Source of the DNA: Isoetes taiwanensis
Taxonomy: Eukaryota; Streptophyta; Lycopodiopsida; Isoetales; Isoetaceae
Reading direction: 5' to 3'
Length of the DNA stretch: 64,000 nucleotides
Assembly: GCA_021234155.1 (NCBI GenBank)
Contig: JAJEKV010000008.1
Coordinates: forward strand, 2,861,483 to 2,925,482
Shown here: positions 59,901-64,000 of the stretch, in pieces
How the letters are laid out: each line of letters opens with the position of its first letter
Numbering within the stretch: the stretch's first letter is position 1
Translations under genes and position numbers: made by a program
Notes under the pieces: model-generated
Told to the model about the DNA's origin: nothing
What the model saw: the letters and a program-made list of their open reading frames with translations, nothing else
Database searches by the model: none

Positions 59901-62100
59901 CTTGTTAATGCGAACTTCACGGATAATGGGATAATGGGGCCATGGGACATTGGAACCATATCATTAAGGAGAAACAAAGAGAATTTGAGGAATTATGCAA
60001 CCAAACCAATGTTGGTGATTTACAAAACCACCATAATGGCCAATAGCGAGCCGCGATGTTAAGCGTGCGACCTATGAAATTCACCCTAATGGTACTAAGA
60101 GGAGGCCAAAACATGCATTTGAGGGGCATTCCAATCTATAAAACTTGATTTCCAAAAGTGCACAACCATAGAGTGGTTCATGCAACCTAACACAAAGGCA
60201 GTCGAGGCGAAATCCATGAAATACCAACCATCATTAATGATAAAACAACATACAAATGTCCGAGGAACAATTCCAGGGCATGCGGCGAGAGAAACATGGA
60301 TGCATCTGCGGCACCATCGAACATATGTAGGGCCATACAACTCCAGAGGTTAGAAAAAAATGCATATAAAGGGACAAACCAACAGCGTAAAGGGATACCG
60401 CAGAAACAAAGCGAGGTTAGAAACCATCACGAAGGAGACTTTCAAAGAAGTGGGAAACATATCAAAGCGCTATACCTTAGCGGGCATTCCAAATATAACC
60501 GCATTCCAACAAGCATTGAAGACTTGGCCCTTGCCGAGGCATGTTCGGTTTGGCACCCTAGTCAAAGGGCGTTGGAATGGCGCTACGCCGGAATGCAATG
60601 AAGTAGTCGAAAGGATGCGTGCTTAGAAAAGTGCTGGCTGTTAATCGAGAGAAGAAACCATGAAAAATGTCACTAGCCCGATGCTTGCCAATGCTAAGCG
60701 AACCATACTCTGGCGACATAGGAACAATGTGAGCGTCCAAGAACAAGGCGTGAACCAACAAGCTTAAAGGCGATATGGAAGCGTCAAAGACAAAATCGAA
60801 GAAACGAAAGGCAAATGACCATTAGAAAATCCAAGGAATAAACTTGTGGAAATGGAGGCCAGAATACAACCAAAGAAAAACAAAGAAACCAATTCCTAAG
60901 TATCCCTCAAAATGTAACTACCGGCGGTAAGGGTAGGCGGTTGTGTCGGCGGTGATTTTTGCAACGAGGTCGATTGAGGAAGAGATTTTATTCGGGCATA
61001 AAAGATCAATACGAGAAGGCACAACCAACGCCAAAACCATACTGCACTTTGGATCCCGCGAATAGAAATGAAAGTTAATGATTATAGAAGCCCGACCTCT
61101 AAGCGAATCTAGTTGTACCGCGAGCTTTTTGAACTATACCGGCTAGCCAGTGACTAATCTCCTCTGTCCTGGCGGCTTGCAAATCAAGCAAGCTTCGACC
61201 GCGGTGATTGTGAGGAAAGCCATCCCAAAGAAGCATTCAATTCAAAGTCGAGGAGCTCCCCGATGCGCCATGTCCAAATCGATTCCAAGATGACATCCGG
61301 ACACTGCCGAAAACCGAAAGCAATAAAAGATCTTGCGCATCTAAACAAAGAGTAAGCCCCCAAAACTTACAGCCTTCCGGAAGAACCATTCACGTGGTTC
61401 CGCAAACAAGATCCTTAGCCCGGATCCCACATCTATAAAAACACGTGAAATAAGAACAATCCCGAGATTTTTGATCCCGCAGTGGGATGCATCGCAAAAG
61501 GCCTTATACAAAAATCCGGGTACTAATCGCGCAAGCGAAATGCTGTTGTGAGGGTAAAGCCTGCGGTATAAGCGTGGCATCAGGAACATCATCCGCCTCT
61601 CTCAAGGCTCAGCGGGGGTACGGATAGGGATTGTCGGCAAAAGGCACTCTATCTAGAAGAGCATCACGGTCCCCGGCCATGCGAAGGCTTCGGGGAGCAA
61701 CCGGCGACCATGCCATGCCCCAAATATCTGTCGCAATCTGCGCACACCCGGCGCTTGAGATCATGATGCCATAATCATGATGACATGCAACCGGCTCAAA
61801 TCCGGGCGAGCCCCAGCTCGATCCGGATGAAAGGGAAACATCCGCGAGAGAAAGGGTTCTGGCTCTAGAAGAGGGAAAGGAAACTATCGGATCTAAAAAG
61901 CAACAAAATGATTCCGGTGAAATGCAGCCTCGGTGGATCCGGAAAGCTGCGAGGTCAATCGATGAAAGTGAAAGAGGCGGTAAAAGGCAGAGGAGAAACA
62001 GCTCAAAGAGAATGCCGATGTGAAACAATGAAAGAAATTTGAATAAATAGGGGAGTCGAAAAGGGGAAGCGTCCCCATCAAAGGAATGTCGGTTCTATAA
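57000..62100 (+). other. purine-skewed region, probable retroelement body
   Basis: The plus strand is strongly A/G-rich for about 5 kb, with few long T runs. This is typical of the coding strand of many LTR retroelements. Plus-strand frames at 59573-59866 (97 codons, Lys/Arg-rich) and 60296-60626 (two overlapping frames, including PRHVRFGTLVKGRWNGATPE) are the best coding candidates, but no family was recognised. Long minus-strand frames here (57231-57734, 58724-59170) are Phe/Leu/Ser-rich artefacts of the skew. Confidence 0.4.
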
Positions 62101-62479
62101 TGGCATTTCTAACAATCGGTAATTTAGGAGATATGTTGTGGTTTTCTATTTTATGTCTTTGAATACGTCTTTGAGGATTATTAATACTTTAAGGTAGAGA
62201 GAAAAAGAGAGGAGAATTAGACAAAACAAAGACGATGGGAACAGGGGCGTGAGAAAAGAGGCAAAAAGACTTTTGCTCTTGAAGGACCTTGACATTTTGC
62301 GGATATTAGTACATTATACTATGAGTACCTCGAAAATTTTTATGCCTATCAAGTTTGGATAGGGAGAAGAGACTTACGAAACTAATGCTAAAACTCCGTG
62401 AGACAATTTGAGGCAAGCATAGTAATAGTCAGGAACTCGATGATTCTGATTATTAGTTTTCCCTCTGCTGGGAGAGCTT

Positions 62480-63960
62480 GACTATTCAGATATATGAAAA
62501 TATGGATGGGATCCCGATTACTTAGAAGGAATTAAAAGAAAAGTTCTGGGAAACCTTCAAATATCTACTAAAAGAAATTAAGGAGGAACTTAAAGTACGC
62601 ACGGATAAAACTTGGAGAAAAATCCGATCCCTTTGCTTTAGAGAATCCAGGGGTAGCTGAAATGCAACAGATCTAAACCACATCAAGATGATTTGGTAAC
62701 ATGGTTTATACAAGGCTTCCACAACTAAATGAGAACAATTGGAACTTGATGGTCAGGATACTTTAGAAAGCGGCTGACTAAGAGAGCTGTTGAACTTAAA
62801 ATACAATCTTTGGCGGTGAGAGGCACAATAAATCCCCGAACTTGATTCTTTGGCACATAAGAAAATGTCCCAAAGAAATAAAGGGTGATAGAAATCTGAA
62901 GGAATAAATTCTGAGACAATGGAAAGAGAATGCTGGCTTAGCTAAGGAGAGCAAAAAGAAGTTTGTTGGTGTACTAGGTGTTCAAGCTTACAGACACTAT
63001 ACTCTGAATGCTATACTAATTTGGAAAAGAAGTATTGTCATATATGTGAGAAAAGTAATCCATAATACAAGGATTGTCATTTTAATAGAAGAAAAGAAAA
63101 AGAAACTACTCGAAGTTTTGTAGTTTCACAAGATAAAGATAAGAAAGAGTAGAATAATTGAATATTGGGCAATGGCCGAAAAGGAGATTTGTCACGTGAA
63201 TGCCTAAACCTAAGAAGAAAAGACTTCAGGTTCAAGGAAGATGGTGAACACAAAAGTTCTTGAGGCTAGAATGGTTATGCCAATATATAAAGCGAACCCT
63301 AATCTTTGTAACGATCATAGAGCAAGGAAAGAAAGGTTAGAAATACCTAAGATTTCATCAAGTTCTCAAAGAAAAATTAAGCAAGTATCGAGGTGAAAGA
63401 AAAGAAACATTTAATTTTGTCGAGTCGTCAATGATGCTCAAAGGTGGTGAAGTCAAAACAATCCTTTGGAAGACAAGTCGGCGACGATATCAAGAAATTA
63501 CTTAAAGCTCGGTCAAAATCTGATTCCAACACCTTTGAAGGTGGTTTGCGAAATATACTGGTTTCAAGAATTTGAAACAAATATTGATAATCAAGATATG
63601 GAAATATCTAAGCAACCAAGTTATTCAAAATCTCCAACCGGTTACCATTCCCGTTCAGATTAAAAACTATTCTGTTCTATTACGTTACCATTGAGTATCT
63701 TGTACGATATTTTGCCTAGCATTGGTATATATGAAATGTTCCAGGACCAAGGGACACAATTTCTACCTTCAAAAGATACAACCCACTGACAAACAAAAAT
63801 CCACGTAGTTACGGTGATAATTAAAGGTATTTGAAGTTCAAAAGGTTGTTGATGGAAATTGTCAATATCATGACAAACTCTGAGAAAGAAATTGAAAATA
63901 CTTGAGAACTCAAAGGGCCCATTCGATGTAAGAATGGCGAGATCCATCGGAAGGTAGAAC
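62480..63960 (+). mobile_element. LTR-retroelement gag/protease remnant with two decayed zinc knuckles
   Basis: On the plus strand at about 62960-63075 two adjacent C-x2-C-x9-C units occur: CTRC...LYSEC and CHIC...YKDC. Both have CCHC spacing, but the His position reads Thr in the first and Pro in the second, and a stop interrupts the second. Basic sequence follows (HFNRRKEKETTRS). Near 63625-63665 a protease-entry-like QPVTIPVQI is seen. Multiple stops show it is inactive. It runs off the right edge of the window. Which LTR-retroelement family it belongs to is unclear. Confidence 0.5.
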
Positions 63961-64000
63961 CTCTTGGTATTTTAGGAAATGTACCTTTATAATTGGTACC

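Overview
The window looks like nuclear DNA from a land plant with a large, repeat-filled genome. It has two multi-exon protein-coding genes about 20 kb apart, set in degenerate transposable elements. The first gene (minus strand, 2647-8349) matches, exon by exon, the plant WD40/zinc-finger protein related to the 90-kDa (delta) subunit of TFIIIC (Arabidopsis At3g49400 type, compared from memory). That is the main reason for calling the host a plant. A DUF7869-type transposon remnant and a CW-domain MORC gene make me lean towards a non-seed plant or an early-diverging lineage, but this is weak inference.

Layout. 1-2646: no gene, diverged tandem duplications. 2647-8349 (-): TFIIIC-90-like gene, with good splice sites but several single-base frame breaks in the middle. 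8414-9345 and 21710-22595: two copies of a ~0.9 kb dispersed repeat, the first starting just upstream of that gene. 9.4-13.1 kb: gene-free, short tandem repeats. 13.1-19.0 kb: CpG-rich palindromic GCGC motifs and an unrecognised minus-strand coding remnant (15.1-18.2 kb). 19.9-20.2 kb (+): DUF7869 remnant. 23.1 kb: hairpin. 27.0 kb: 66-bp tandem repeat. 28901-37050 (+): an intact MORC gene with GHKL ATPase, CW zinc finger and coiled coils, resolved here into 26 coding exons. From about 37.38 kb to 39.7 kb (+): a degenerate LINE abutting the MORC 3' end. 41.4-46.8 kb (-): a Ty1-copia element with repeat ends, one holding a 5'-truncated LINE fragment. 50.86-51.1 kb (-): a SINE-like unit. 51.1-53.0 kb (-): a second LINE. 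53-62 kb: repeats with no recognisable gene, strongly purine-rich on the plus strand after 57 kb. 62.5-63.96 kb (+): retroelement gag with two decayed zinc knuckles.

The two genes serve unrelated nuclear roles (RNA polymerase III transcription; chromatin compaction or silencing) and show no sign of co-regulation. The best candidate for something unusual is the CW-type MORC gene. Arabidopsis MORC proteins lack a CW domain, and here the fourth CW zinc ligand is His instead of Cys. The TFIIIC-like gene is the main problem case: its frame breaks are either assembly errors or real decay. No CRISPR array, rRNA gene or canonical tRNA gene was seen.
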